A DNA stretch of 64,000 nt from Pseudomonas wuhanensis (lineage in GTDB: Bacteria > Pseudomonadota > Gammaproteobacteria > Pseudomonadales > Pseudomonadaceae), in contig NZ_CP117430.1 in the NCBI RefSeq assembly GCF_030687395.1, forward strand, positions 558,001 to 622,000, in the 5' to 3' direction. The position numbers and the translations under genes are program-made. The first letter of the stretch is position 1. The number at the start of each line of letters is the position of its first letter. The notes under the pieces are model-generated. The model ran no database searches. It saw only the letters and a list, made by a program, of their open reading frames with translations, and had not been told where the DNA came from. Of this stretch, positions 1 through 9,842 are shown one piece after another.

Positions 1-200
1 TGCAAGGCCAACGCCTTGCCGCCCGCGGCTTCAACTTCCGCCGCCACGCTGAAGATGGTGCCGGGCAGTTTGGGGTGAGGGGTGGCGCTTTTGGCGGCAA
101 TCACGATGTTGGCCCCATCCTTTGCTGCCCGCAGCGCAATCTCACGCCCGATCCCGCGACTGGCACCGGTGATGAACAGGGTTTTGCCTTGTAATGACAT
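1..200 (-). CDS. Short-chain dehydrogenase/reductase (SDR), N-terminal part
   Basis: Only the first 66 or so codons are inside the window; the gene runs off the left edge. The visible protein begins MSLQGKTLFITGASRGIG, which is the classical SDR nucleotide-binding start (TGxxxGIG at residues 11-18), followed by a beta-alpha segment (ANIVIAAKSATPHPKLPGT) and EVEAAGGKALAL. The SATPHPKLPGTI stretch is typical of the HSDL2/citronellal-dehydrogenase-like SDR subgroup, so an oxidoreductase acting on a lipid or terpenoid-type hydroxyacyl/keto substrate is plausible, but substrate cannot be deduced from this fragment. The ATG is at 198-200 on the minus strand. No link to the neighbouring RAYT locus is evident. 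Confidence 0.85.
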   Translation of the reverse strand, partial: MSLQGKTLFITGASRGIGREIALRAAKDGANIVIAAKSATPHPKLPGTIFSVAAEVEAAGGKALAL

Positions 201-291
201 GCGTACGCTCCTGATTGTTGTTATCGATGCGGATCGAAACGGCTCGCCAGTCAATGTAGACCAAAAGACACTTGTTCCTCGCACTCACCGC

Positions 292-426
292 GATCGTTCC
301 CACGCTCTGCGTGGGAATGCAGCCCGTGACGCTCTGCGTCACAACGGTGTTGGACATTGCGTCAGCGATGAGGCAGGAACGCGGAGCGTCCCGAGAGGCA
401 TTCCCACGCAGAGCGTGGGAACGATC
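292..426. repeat. 135-bp long palindromic repeat, copy 1 (RAYT-linked family)
   Basis: The ends are perfectly complementary 29-mers beginning GATCGTTCCCACGC and ending GCGTGGGAACGATC. An inner section holds a second inverted pair (GTGACGCTCTGCGTCAC) and a less symmetric core. The same element recurs at 1086-1220, 1288-1422 and 1490-1624. Shorter relatives lie at 9717-9823, 10483-10593 and 14741-14771. This copy sits 21 bases beyond the stop codon of the RAYT gene, as expected for a REPIN-like element mobilised by that enzyme. Confidence 0.9.
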
Positions 427-447
427 AGGAGGAGAGTGCCGTGCGCT

Positions 448-981
448 TCAGGACCAACGCTGAATCTCGATCAGCCCCTCCATCCCTGCATAATTCCTCG
501 CGCTGGAATAGCGCCAGTGCTCAGGTAAATCCACGTACCCACGCTTCACCGGGTTGTAGTGGATGTAATCCAGCTTCTGGCGCATCACCGTTTCGCTGTA
601 CACCATTTCCGCGTGCGAACCTTCCTGCCACAACTGATAAACCCGATCCTGCTTATGTGCCCGTTTGCTGAAGCGCAGTCGTTGCAATGCGCGCTCTGCG
701 CCCTTGCTTTGCAGATCGTCGATGATTTGGCGGGCGGTGAAGGATTTGAACAGGCGGAGGCATTTGCTCAGGTCTGGAGCCTCGGCAACGAAATGCAGAT
801 GGTTTTCCAGGACGACGTAAACATACAGCTTTAGATCTTGGTGGGTTTGTTGATAGCGCCAGCAATTGAGCAGGTGATCGACAATGTAGGGGCGGATAAA
901 CAGCGGAAGCCATTCCATGAGGGTGCAGGTCAGGAAGTGGGGTTTGTCGGGTTCGGTGATGGTGTAGCGACTTCGGCCCAT
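448..981 (-). CDS. REP-associated tyrosine transposase (RAYT, IS200-like TnpA_REP)
   Basis: This 177-residue protein belongs to the Y1 HUH single-strand transposase family that is domesticated with REP palindromes. The metal-binding HUH signature is HLH at residues 61-63 (ENHLHFVAEA). The C-terminal hallmark is LDYIHYNPVKRGYV followed by WRYSSARNY; by family comparison Tyr139 is the likely nucleophile. Family members nick and join single-stranded REP hairpins rather than moving themselves. The gene is enclosed by the 135-bp palindromic repeats, with one copy 21 bases downstream and three upstream, which makes that family its probable substrate. The ATG at 979-981 fits the usual MGRSRY-type start. 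The gene looks intact. It is probably not the enzyme for the GTGGGAGCGGGC REPs seen elsewhere in the window. Confidence 0.9.
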   Translation of the reverse strand: MGRSRYTITEPDKPHFLTCTLMEWLPLFIRPYIVDHLLNCWRYQQTHQDLKLYVYVVLENHLHFVAEAPDLSKCLRLFKSFTARQIIDDLQSKGAERALQRLRFSKRAHKQDRVYQLWQEGSHAEMVYSETVMRQKLDYIHYNPVKRGYVDLPEHWRYSSARNYAGMEGLIEIQRWS

Positions 982-1085
982 GGATGCATTCCTTTGCGAG
1001 GGAATGACTAGGGTGAGCGGGGTGATGTAGTGGTGCTAGCGGACAGCGCCGCAGAGAGAGTGGGAAATTGCGACGCGCCTCTAAT

Positions 1086-1624
1086 GATCGTTCCCATGCT
1101 CCGCGTGGGAATGCAGCCCGTGACGCTCTGCGTCACAACGGTGTTGGACATTGCGTCAGCGATGAGGCAGGAACGCGGAGCGTCCCGAGAGGCATTCCCA
1201 CGCAGAGCGTGGGAACGATCAGCTTGGTGGGGGCGTCAGGCTGCCATGACTCCCGAATATCTGCCGCCAGTTCCAGCACGCGCTCTTGATCGTTCCCATG
1301 CTCCGCGTGGGAATGCAGCCCGTGACGCTCTGCGTCACAACGGTGTTGGACATTGCGTCAGTGGTAAGGCAGGAACGCGGAGCGTCCCGAGAGGCATTCC
1401 CACGCAGAGCGTGGGAACGATCAGCTTGGTGGGGGCGTCAGGCTGCCATGACTCCCGAATATCTGCCGCCAGTTCCGGCACGCGCTCTTGATCGTTCCCA
1501 TGCTCCGCGTGGGAATGCAGCCCGTGACGCTCTGCGTCACAACGGTGTTGGACATTGCGTCAGCGATGAGGCAGGAACGCGGAGCGTCCCGAGAGGCATT
1601 CCCACGCAGAGCGTGGGAACGATC
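1086..1624. repeat. Tandem array of three 135-bp palindromic repeats, 202-bp period
   Basis: Repeat copies occupy 1086-1220, 1288-1422 and 1490-1624, with exactly 202 bases between starts. The two 67-base spacers (1221-1287 and 1423-1489) are almost identical to each other and resemble the last ~60 bases of ltaE that follow the third copy (1625-1690). They share the 20-mer gggcgtcaggctgccatgac, which contains the ltaE stop codon. The array therefore looks like repeated duplication of a unit made of the ltaE 3' end plus the palindrome. Copy 3 differs from the others near its centre (agtggtaagg for agcgatgagg). The whole stretch between the RAYT start and the ltaE stop is otherwise free of genes. 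Confidence 0.9.
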
Positions 1625-1636
1625 AGCTTGCGGGCG

Positions 1637-2677
1637 TCAGGCTGCCATGACTTCCCGAATATCCGTCGCCAATTCGCGCACGCGTTCTTCTTCGGTGTCC
1701 CACGAGCACATGAATCGCGCGCCGCCGTTGCCAATGAAGGTGTAGAAGCGCCAGCCCTTGGCGGTCAGTGCGGCGATGGCCGGTTCCGACAGTTGCAGGA
1801 ACACGCCGTTGGCCTGTACCGGGAACATCAGTTCCACGCCCGGAATGTCGCTCACCAGTTCGGCCAGCAGCTGCGCGCAGTGGTTGGCGTGGCGGGCGTA
1901 TTTGAGCCAGGCGTCGTTTTCCAGAATCCCGACCCACGGCGCCGAGAGGAAGCGCATCTTCGACGCCAGTTGCCCGGCCTGTTTGCAGCGGTAGTCGAAG
2001 TCTTCAGCCAGTTTGTGGTTGAAGAACAGAATCGCTTCGCCCACTGCCATGCCGTTTTTCGTGCCGCCGAAGCACAAGACATCGACGCCGGCCTTCCAGG
2101 TCAGGTCCGCTGGTGAGCAGCCCAGGTACGCGCAAGCATTGGAGAAACGTGCGCCGTCCATGTGCAGGTTCAGGCCCAGCTCTTTGCAGGTGACGCTGAT
2201 GGCGCGGATTTCTTCAGGGGTGTACACGCTGCCGACTTCGGTGGCCTGGGTCAGGGTCACGACGCGGGGTTTCGGGTAGTGGATGTCCTGGCGCTTAAGG
2301 GCGATTTCACGGATCGATTCCGGTGTCAGCTTGCCGTTTTCGGTGCGAGCGATGAGCAGTTTGGAGCCGTTGGAGAAAAACTCCGGCGCGCCACATTCGT
2401 CGGTTTCGACGTGGGCGGTTTCCGAGCAGATCACGCTGTGGTAACTCTGGCACAGTGATGACAGGGCCAACGAGTTGGCCGCGGTGCCGTTGAAGGCGAA
2501 GAACACTTCGCAGTCGGTGTCGAACAGTTTGCGGAATTGATCCGATGCGCGTGCGGTCCACTCATCGTCGCCGTAAGCGCGCTGGTGGCCGTGGTTGGCC
2601 TGTTCCATGGCAGCCCAGGCTTCAGGGCAGATACCGGAATAGTTGTCGCTGGCGAATTGTTGGCTCTTATCGGTCAT
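1637..2677 (-). CDS. ltaE: Low-specificity L-threonine aldolase
   Basis: A PLP enzyme of fold type I that splits L-threonine and L-allo-threonine into glycine and acetaldehyde. The protein has 346 residues, the usual length in Pseudomonas. It shows the aldolase N-terminus (FASDNYSGICPEAW), the substrate/PLP region ETAHVETDECGAPEF, the DGAR motif (residues 174-177) and the Schiff-base lysine in FGGTKNGM (Lys207). It faces away from the glyA-sox operon but is metabolically related, since both handle glycine. The 3' end touches the 202-bp repeat array, and diverged copies of its last codons are present in that array. The stop at 1637-1639 lies only 12 bases from the nearest palindrome, so transcripts would end in a strong hairpin. 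Confidence 0.95.
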   Translation of the reverse strand: MTDKSQQFASDNYSGICPEAWAAMEQANHGHQRAYGDDEWTARASDQFRKLFDTDCEVFFAFNGTAANSLALSSLCQSYHSVICSETAHVETDECGAPEFFSNGSKLLIARTENGKLTPESIREIALKRQDIHYPKPRVVTLTQATEVGSVYTPEEIRAISVTCKELGLNLHMDGARFSNACAYLGCSPADLTWKAGVDVLCFGGTKNGMAVGEAILFFNHKLAEDFDYRCKQAGQLASKMRFLSAPWVGILENDAWLKYARHANHCAQLLAELVSDIPGVELMFPVQANGVFLQLSEPAIAALTAKGWRFYTFIGNGGARFMCSWDTEEERVRELATDIREVMAA

Positions 2678-2808
2678 GGCCGGCTTCCGTGGTCGAGGCT
2701 CTTATGGTGAAGAGCCTCGTGGTCAATGATGGTGCGCACTTTACCGAAGATCGTCCGGGGAGCACACGGGATGTTGCTGTCAGAAAAATACACGGTTGAC
2801 GGGCAATT

Positions 2809-3525
2809 ATGCACATGACGCAGAGGGATGGGGCGCTGGATCTGCTTAAGTGGCTGGCGTTGCTGAGCATGGTGCTCGATCACCTTCGATATGTCGGTTA
2901 TTCCGTCGATCTGCTGTATGTGCCGGGTAGATTGGCGTTCCCGTGGTTCTGTCTGGCGATGGCGGCGAACCTGTCGCGAGTCCGTGCAGTAACGACCGAC
3001 GGCCAGTGGCGTTACCTCGGCTGGTTGTTGCTGTTTAGCGCTATAAGCGAAATCCCCTACCGGATGTACATTCCTGATCTCAACACCTTGAACGTGTTGC
3101 CCACGTTGATTCTGGGGCTGTTGGTCGCGCTTGGCTGGCAGAACCGGCTGCTTCAATCGCGACTGTTGGCGGCCGGGGCCTTGTTGCTGGCAGCACTGTT
3201 CCCGGAGCGACTGATGTTCGGTTTCTTCGGCGTGTTGTTGCCGCTGGCGATGTTGCTGGTGATCAGGCGTCCCTGGTATTTCAGCCTGCTGCCGGGGCTG
3301 GTCTGTCTGGCGGCCAATCAATGGCAAGTGCTGTATTACGCCGCTCGACTTCATAGCAATGCAGCCATTCTCGGCATTGCCGCTTGTCTGATTGCGCCAT
3401 TGCTGGGGTTGTTGCTATTGCGACACGCCCAAGGCATCCAGCCACCGCCGATGCGGCGCTGGGCTTACGCGCTCTATCCCGTGCATTTCCTTGTGCTTCT
3501 GGCTTTGCGCCAACTCATTGCCTGA
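2809..3525 (+). CDS. TraX family membrane protein
   Basis: A 238-residue polytopic inner-membrane protein. It starts with RDGALDLLKWLALLSMVLDH, the conserved TraX-family opening with an acidic and a histidine residue at the end of helix 1, and contains about seven hydrophobic segments up to VHFLVLLALRQLIA at the end. TraX N-acetylates F pilin in E. coli; chromosomal homologues are thought to be membrane acyltransferases with unknown targets. No conjugation genes are nearby, so a role in pilin modification cannot be assumed. It is divergent from ltaE, with 131 bases between. A second ATG two codons inside (MTQRDG) is an equally possible start. Confidence 0.85.
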   Translation: MHMTQRDGALDLLKWLALLSMVLDHLRYVGYSVDLLYVPGRLAFPWFCLAMAANLSRVRAVTTDGQWRYLGWLLLFSAISEIPYRMYIPDLNTLNVLPTLILGLLVALGWQNRLLQSRLLAAGALLLAALFPERLMFGFFGVLLPLAMLLVIRRPWYFSLLPGLVCLAANQWQVLYYAARLHSNAAILGIAACLIAPLLGLLLLRHAQGIQPPPMRRWAYALYPVHFLVLLALRQLIA

Positions 3526-3547
3526 TCCCTGGGGCGCGCAAAACCCT

Positions 3548-3635
3548 GTGGGAGCGGGCTTGCCCGCGATGGCGGCGTCACATCCAGCATTGATGTCGGC
3601 TGACCCACCGCTATCGCGGGCAAGCCCGCTCCCAC
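3548..3635. repeat. REPIN (inverted pair of GTGGGAGCGGGCTTGCCCGCGAT REPs)
   Basis: Two inverted REP sequences about 23 bases long flank a 40-odd-base spacer, downstream of the traX-like gene and upstream of glyA. It occupies much of the 302-base gap 3526-3827. The rest of that gap should hold the glyA promoter, but I see no convincing sigma-70 boxes. Confidence 0.9.
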
Positions 3636-3827
3636 AGGGGGGGATGTTGATCTTGCGATCGTGTCCGACGTGTCCATTTCCCGCCATGTCGTAAATGCAC
3701 CTTTGCGTGGCGTCCATAGGCATTTGACCTGTCTGCGCCGGTCATACCATCGCTTCCAAAGGGCACTGCCGTAACGCCAGTGCCTTACCGAGACGAATGG
3801 CGCATAGATGCCGCTGGGAGAGACGCG

Positions 3828-5081
<1,254 letters not shown>

Positions 5082-5104
5082 GCGCGGTTTTGGAGTAAAT
5101 GACT

Positions 5105-6355
5105 ATGCAACGCTATTCGGGCTTCGGCCTCTTCAAACACTCCCTCAGCCATCACGAAAACTGGCAGAAGATGTGGCGCACGCCGACCCCTAAAAAGGTC
5201 TATGACGTGGTCATCGTCGGCGGTGGCGGGCATGGTCTGGCGACCGCCTACTACCTCGCCAAGGAACATGGCATCACCAACGTGGCCGTGGTCGAGAAAG
5301 GTTGGCTGGGCGGCGGTAACACCGCGCGCAACACCACCATCGTGCGTTCCAACTACCTGTGGGACGAGTCGGCGCACCTGTACGAACACGCGATGAAATT
5401 GTGGGAAGGCCTGTCCCAGGACCTGAACTACAACGTGATGTTCTCCCAGCGTGGCGTCTACAACCTGTGCCACACCCTGCAGGACATTCGTGATTCCGAG
5501 CGTCGGGTCAGCGCCAACCGCCTCAACGGCGTGGACGGCGAACTGCTCGATGCCAAACAGGTTGCCGACGAGATTCCGTACCTCGACTGCTCCAAGAACA
5601 CTCGCTACCCGGTGATGGGCGCCACCGTCCAGCGTCGCGGCGGCGTGGCCCGTCACGATGCCGTGGCGTGGGGCTTTGCCCGTGCCGCCGACGCCTTGGG
5701 CGTGGACCTGATCCAGCAGACCGAAGTGATCGGTTTCCGTAAGGAAAACGGTGTGTGCATCGGTGTTGAAACCAACAAGGGCTTCATCGGCGCCAAGCGC
5801 GTCGGCGTGGTGACTGCCGGTAACTCCGGGCACATGGCCAAACTCGCCGGTTTCCGCCTGCCGATCGAATCGCACCCGCTGCAAGCGCTGGTGTCCGAGC
5901 CGATCAAGCCGATTATCGACAGCGTGATCATGTCCAACGCCGTACACGGTTATATCAGCCAGTCCGACAAGGGAGACCTGGTGATCGGCGCCGGTATCGA
6001 CGGCTACAACGGCTACGGCCAGCGTGGTTCGTACCCGGTGATCGAGCACACCATCCAGGCCATCGTCGAGATGTTCCCGGTGCTGTCGCGTGTACGGATG
6101 AACCGTCAGTGGGGCGGCATCGTCGACACCACGCCGGATGCGTGCCCGATCATCTCGAAAACCCCGGTCCCGAACATGTTCTTCAACTGCGGTTGGGGCA
6201 CCGGTGGCTTCAAGGCCACACCTGGCTCGGGCAACGTGTTTGCCGCAAGCCTGGCCAAGGGTGAAATGCACCCATTGGCCGCACCTTTCTCCATCGACCG
6301 CTTCCACAGCGGTGCGTTGATCGACGAACACGGCGCTGCAGCAGTCGCCCACTAA
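5105..6355 (+). CDS. soxB: Sarcosine oxidase subunit beta
   Basis: The catalytic FAD subunit of heterotetrameric sarcosine oxidase, 416 residues. It has the dinucleotide-binding motif [18 protein letters not shown] near residue 38, then [20 protein letters not shown], the region around the covalent FMN-linking histidine of this family. The DAO fold continues to the C-terminal [14 protein letters not shown]. An ATG at 5099 is two codons earlier, but GGAG at 5092-5095 is 9 bases from the 5105 ATG and only 3 from the other, so 5105 is preferred. It begins 23 bases after glyA. The holoenzyme oxidises N-methylglycine to glycine, giving methylene-THF and hydrogen peroxide. Confidence 0.96.
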   Translation: MQRYSGFGLFKHSLSHHENWQKMWRTPTPKKVYDVVIVGGGGHGLATAYYLAKEHGITNVAVVEKGWLGGGNTARNTTIVRSNYLWDESAHLYEHAMKLWEGLSQDLNYNVMFSQRGVYNLCHTLQDIRDSERRVSANRLNGVDGELLDAKQVADEIPYLDCSKNTRYPVMGATVQRRGGVARHDAVAWGFARAADALGVDLIQQTEVIGFRKENGVCIGVETNKGFIGAKRVGVVTAGNSGHMAKLAGFRLPIESHPLQALVSEPIKPIIDSVIMSNAVHGYISQSDKGDLVIGAGIDGYNGYGQRGSYPVIEHTIQAIVEMFPVLSRVRMNRQWGGIVDTTPDACPIISKTPVPNMFFNCGWGTGGFKATPGSGNVFAASLAKGEMHPLAAPFSIDRFHSGALIDEHGAAAVAH

Positions 6356-6369
6356 CAGGAGAAATCCCT

Positions 6370-6699
6370 ATGTTGCATATCTTCTGTCCTCACTGTGGCG
6401 AACTGCGCTCCGAAGAGGAATTCCATGCATCCGGCCAGGCGCACATCCCGCGTCCACTGGATCCGAACAGCTGCACCGACGAGGAGTGGGGCGACTACAT
6501 GTTCTTCCGCGATAACCCTCGCGGTCTGCACCATGAACTGTGGGATCACGTCGCCGGTTGCCGTCAGTACTTCAACGTGACCCGCGACACCGTGACCTAC
6601 GAGATTCTCGAAACCTACAAGATCGGCACCAAGCCGCAGTTCACCGACAAGACCGACAGCCCGAAAGCGGCCGCCACGGCTCTGGGAGAGAAGGTATGA
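6370..6699 (+). CDS. soxD: Sarcosine oxidase subunit delta
   Basis: The small zinc-binding subunit, 109 residues, usual length for the family. The zinc site is set by Cys6 and Cys9 (IFCPHCGELR) with His/Cys ligands further along (WDHVAGCRQYF). RPLDPNSCTDEEWGDYMFFRDNPRG is the typical SoxD core. It has no catalytic centre of its own and stabilises the alpha-beta-gamma assembly. It follows soxB by 14 bases with AGGAG before the ATG, and its stop overlaps the soxA start (ATGA), consistent with coupled translation. Confidence 0.96.
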   Translation: MLHIFCPHCGELRSEEEFHASGQAHIPRPLDPNSCTDEEWGDYMFFRDNPRGLHHELWDHVAGCRQYFNVTRDTVTYEILETYKIGTKPQFTDKTDSPKAAATALGEKV

Positions 6700-9600
6700 G
6701 CCAGATCAATCGCCTGTCCAACGGCGGACGCATCGACCGCAACAAAGTGTTGAGCTTCACCTTCAACGGCCAGGTCTACAAAGGCTTTGAAGGCGACTCC
6801 CTGGCCGCCGCGTTGCTGGCCAACGGTGTCGACATCATCGGCCGCAGCTTCAAGTATTCGCGCCCACGCGGCATCTTCGCCGCCGGTGCCGAAGAGCCGA
6901 ACGCCGTGCTGCAGATCGGTGCGACCGAAGCCACGCAGATCCCCAACGTACGCGCCACGCAACAAGCGCTGTATCAAGGCCTGGTCGCCACCAGCACCAA
7001 CGGCTGGCCGAGCGTGAACAACGACATGATGGGGATTCTCGGCAAGGTCGGCGGCAAGCTGATGCCACCGGGCTTCTACTACAAAACCTTCATGTACCCG
7101 CAATCGTTCTGGATGACTTACGAGAAGTACATTCGTAAGGCCGCCGGTCTTGGCCGTTCGCCGACCGAGAACGATCCGGACACCTACGACTACATGAACC
7201 AGCACTGCGACGTGCTGATCGTCGGCGCTGGCCCTGCGGGTCTGGCGGCTGCACTGGCGGCTGCCCGCAGCGGCGCCCGTGTGATCCTGGCCGATGAACA
7301 GGAAGAGTTCGGCGGTAGCCTGCTCGACTCCCGCGAAAGCCTCGACGGCAAGCCTGCCACCGAGTGGGTTGCCAGCGTCATCGCCGAGCTGAAAAACACC
7401 CCTGACGTGCTGCTGTTGCCGCGCGCCACGGTCAACGGTTACCACGACCATAACTTCCTGACCATCCACGAGCGCCTCACCGATCACCTCGGCGACCGCG
7501 CCCCGATCGGCCAGGTGCGTCAGCGTATCCACCGGGTTCGCGCCAAGCGCGTGGTGCTGGCGACCGGTGCTCACGAGCGTCCACTGGTTTATGGCAATAA
7601 CGACGTGCCGGGCAACATGCTCGCCGGCGCGGTGTCGACTTATGTACGTCGCTATGGCGTGGCACCGGGCAAGAAACTGGTGCTGTCGACCAACAACGAC
7701 CACGCCTACCGCGTTGCCCTGGACTGGCTCGACGCCAGCCTGCAAGTGGTGGCCATCGCCGATGCCCGCAGCAACCCTCGCGGTGCGCTGGTGGAAGAAG
7801 CGCGCGCCAAAGGCATTCGCATCCTGACCGGCAGCGCCGTGATCGAGGCTCGTGGCAGCAAGCACGTCACCGCTGCTCGCGTTGCCGCGATTGATGTAAA
7901 AGCACACACCGTGACCAGCCCGGGCGAATGGCTCGATTGCGACCTGGTTGCCAGTTCCGGCGGTTACAGCCCGGTGGTTCACCTGGCGTCGCACTTGGGT
8001 GGCAAGCCGATCTGGCGTGAAGACATCCTCGGTTTCGTACCGGGCGAAGCACCGCAGAAACGCGTATGCGTCGGTGGCATCAACGGCGTTTATGGCCTCG
8101 GCGATTCGCTGGCCGACGGTTTTGAAGGCGGCGCTCGCGCCGCCAGCGAAGCCGGTTTCGGCAAGGTCGAAGGCGTACTGCCAAAAGCCCTGAGCCGACT
8201 GGAAGAGCCGACGCTGGCGCTGTTCCAGGTACCTCACGAGAAAGCCACTGCCCGTGCGCCGAAGCAATTCGTCGACCTGCAAAACGACGTCACCGCTGCC
8301 GCCATCGAACTGGCGACCCGCGAAGGCTTCGAGTCGGTCGAGCACGTCAAGCGCTACACCGCATTGGGCTTCGGCACCGATCAGGGTAAGCTCGGCAACG
8401 TCAACGGTCTGGCCATCGCCGCCCGTTCGCTGAACGTGACGATCCCGCAGATGGGCACCACCATGTTCCGTCCGAACTACACGCCGGTAACTTTCGGCGC
8501 CGTAGCCGGTCGTCACTGTGGGCACATCTTTGAACCGGTTCGTTTCACCGCGCTGCATCACTGGCACGTGAAGAACGGCGCCGAGTTTGAAGACGTCGGT
8601 CAGTGGAAGCGTCCATGGTACTTCCCGAAAAACGGTGAAGACCTGCATGCCGCCGTGAAACGCGAATGCAAAGCCGTGCGCGACAGCGTCGGCCTGCTGG
8701 ACGCTTCGACCCTGGGCAAGATCGACATCCAGGGCCCGGACTCCCGCGAGTTCCTCAACCGCATCTACACCAACGCCTGGACCAAACTCGACGTGGGCAA
8801 GGCCCGTTACGGCCTGATGTGCAAAGAAGACGGCATGGTGTTCGACGACGGCGTGACTGCATGCCTGGCCGACAACCATTTCGTGATGACCACCACCACC
8901 GGCGGCGCTGCACGCGTGCTGCAATGGCTGGAAATCTACCACCAGACCGAATGGCCAGACCTGAAGGTGTATTTCACTTCCGTGACGGATCACTGGGCAA
9001 CCATGACCCTGTCCGGGCCGAACAGCCGCAAGCTGCTCAGCGAAGTCACCGACGCCGACCTGAGCAACGAAGCCTTCCCGTTCATGACCTGGAAAGAAGC
9101 GCTGGTCGGTGGTGTGCCGGCGCGGATATTCCGGATTTCGTTTACCGGTGAGTTGTCGTACGAAGTCAACGTGCAGGCCGACTACGCCATGGGCGTGCTC
9201 GAGAAAATCGTCGAGGCCGGCAAGAAGTACAACCTGACTCCGTATGGCACTGAAACCATGCACGTACTGCGGGCGGAGAAGGGCTTCATCATCGTCGGTC
9301 AGGACACTGACAGCTCGATGACCCCGGACGACCTGAACATGGGCTGGTGTGTCGGTCGCACCAAACCGTTCTCGTGGATCGGCTGGCGTGGCATGAACCG
9401 CGAAGACTGTGTGCGTGATCAGCGCAAACAGCTGGTTGGCCTGAAGCCGATCGATCCGACCAAATGGCTGCCGGAAGGTGCGCAACTGGTGTTCAACACC
9501 AAGCAAACCATCCCGATGACCATGGTGGGCCACGTGACTTCCAGTTACCTGCACAACTCCCTGGGCTATTCGTTTGCCATGGGCGTGGTGAAAGGCGGCT

Positions 9601-9713
9601 TGAAGCGCATGGGTGAGCGGGTGTTCGCACCGCTGGCCGACGGCAGCGTGATCGAGGCGGAAATCGTTTCTTCGGTGTTCTTCGATCCTAAAGGCGATCG
9701 CCAGAACGTGTAA
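6696..9713 (+). CDS. soxA: Sarcosine oxidase subunit alpha
   Basis: A 1005-residue modular subunit. The N-terminal part carries a ferredoxin-like/2Fe-2S-type fold (GQVYKGFEGDSLAAALLANG). A central NAD-binding domain shows LIVGAGPAGLAAALAAARSG at about residue 172. The C-terminal ~390 residues are a GcvT/aminomethyltransferase-like THF domain (LLDASTLGKIDIQGPD, FTGELSYEVNV, MHVLRAEKGFIIVGQD). This subunit binds NAD and folate and transfers the methylene group. The start ATG at 6696 overlaps the soxD stop. The 129 bases between soxA and soxG hold one palindromic repeat (9717-9823), so operon transcripts would carry a stable hairpin here. Confidence 0.96.
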   Translation: MSQINRLSNGGRIDRNKVLSFTFNGQVYKGFEGDSLAAALLANGVDIIGRSFKYSRPRGIFAAGAEEPNAVLQIGATEATQIPNVRATQQALYQGLVATSTNGWPSVNNDMMGILGKVGGKLMPPGFYYKTFMYPQSFWMTYEKYIRKAAGLGRSPTENDPDTYDYMNQHCDVLIVGAGPAGLAAALAAARSGARVILADEQEEFGGSLLDSRESLDGKPATEWVASVIAELKNTPDVLLLPRATVNGYHDHNFLTIHERLTDHLGDRAPIGQVRQRIHRVRAKRVVLATGAHERPLVYGNNDVPGNMLAGAVSTYVRRYGVAPGKKLVLSTNNDHAYRVALDWLDASLQVVAIADARSNPRGALVEEARAKGIRILTGSAVIEARGSKHVTAARVAAIDVKAHTVTSPGEWLDCDLVASSGGYSPVVHLASHLGGKPIWREDILGFVPGEAPQKRVCVGGINGVYGLGDSLADGFEGGARAASEAGFGKVEGVLPKALSRLEEPTLALFQVPHEKATARAPKQFVDLQNDVTAAAIELATREGFESVEHVKRYTALGFGTDQGKLGNVNGLAIAARSLNVTIPQMGTTMFRPNYTPVTFGAVAGRHCGHIFEPVRFTALHHWHVKNGAEFEDVGQWKRPWYFPKNGEDLHAAVKRECKAVRDSVGLLDASTLGKIDIQGPDSREFLNRIYTNAWTKLDVGKARYGLMCKEDGMVFDDGVTACLADNHFVMTTTTGGAARVLQWLEIYHQTEWPDLKVYFTSVTDHWATMTLSGPNSRKLLSEVTDADLSNEAFPFMTWKEALVGGVPARIFRISFTGELSYEVNVQADYAMGVLEKIVEAGKKYNLTPYGTETMHVLRAEKGFIIVGQDTDSSMTPDDLNMGWCVGRTKPFSWIGWRGMNREDCVRDQRKQLVGLKPIDPTKWLPEGAQLVFNTKQTIPMTMVGHVTSSYLHNSLGYSFAMGVVKGGLKRMGERVFAPLADGSVIEAEIVSSVFFDPKGDRQNV

Positions 9714-9716
9714 GTC

Positions 9717-9823
9717 GATCGTTCCCACGCTCTGCGTGGGAATGCATCCCGGGACGCTCCGCGTCCCAAGAGCGGACGCAGAGCGTCCATGGCGGCATTC
9801 CCACGCAGAGCGTGGGAACGATC
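9717..9823. repeat. 107-bp palindromic repeat inside the sox operon (soxA-soxG gap)
   Basis: It has the same outer arms as the RAYT-flanking repeats (GATCGTTCCCACGC ... GCGTGGGAACGATC) but a shorter inner hairpin (GGGACGCTCCGCGTCCC / GGACGCAGAGCGTCC). It begins 4 bases after the soxA stop codon and ends 20 bases before the soxG start. Confidence 0.9.
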
Positions 9824-9842
9824 AACAAAAGAAAGGTGCTTT

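Noticed and set aside
292..1624. CRISPR-like regular spacing of repeats
   Set aside because: Only three units at 202-bp period, spacers near-identical and derived from ltaE, repeats are 135-bp palindromes, and no cas genes; not a CRISPR array.
1030..2116. Open frames of 150-276 codons running through the repeat array
   Set aside because: Their sequence is translated palindrome (repeated DRSHAPRGNAARDALR and AFPRRAWERS segments), a known artefact of these repeats, not protein.
6615..9728. Very long open frame opposite soxA (over 1000 codons, minus strand)
   Set aside because: It is the antisense shadow of a high-GC gene: composition is valine/histidine-rich with no domain, while soxA on the plus strand has complete SoxA domains.
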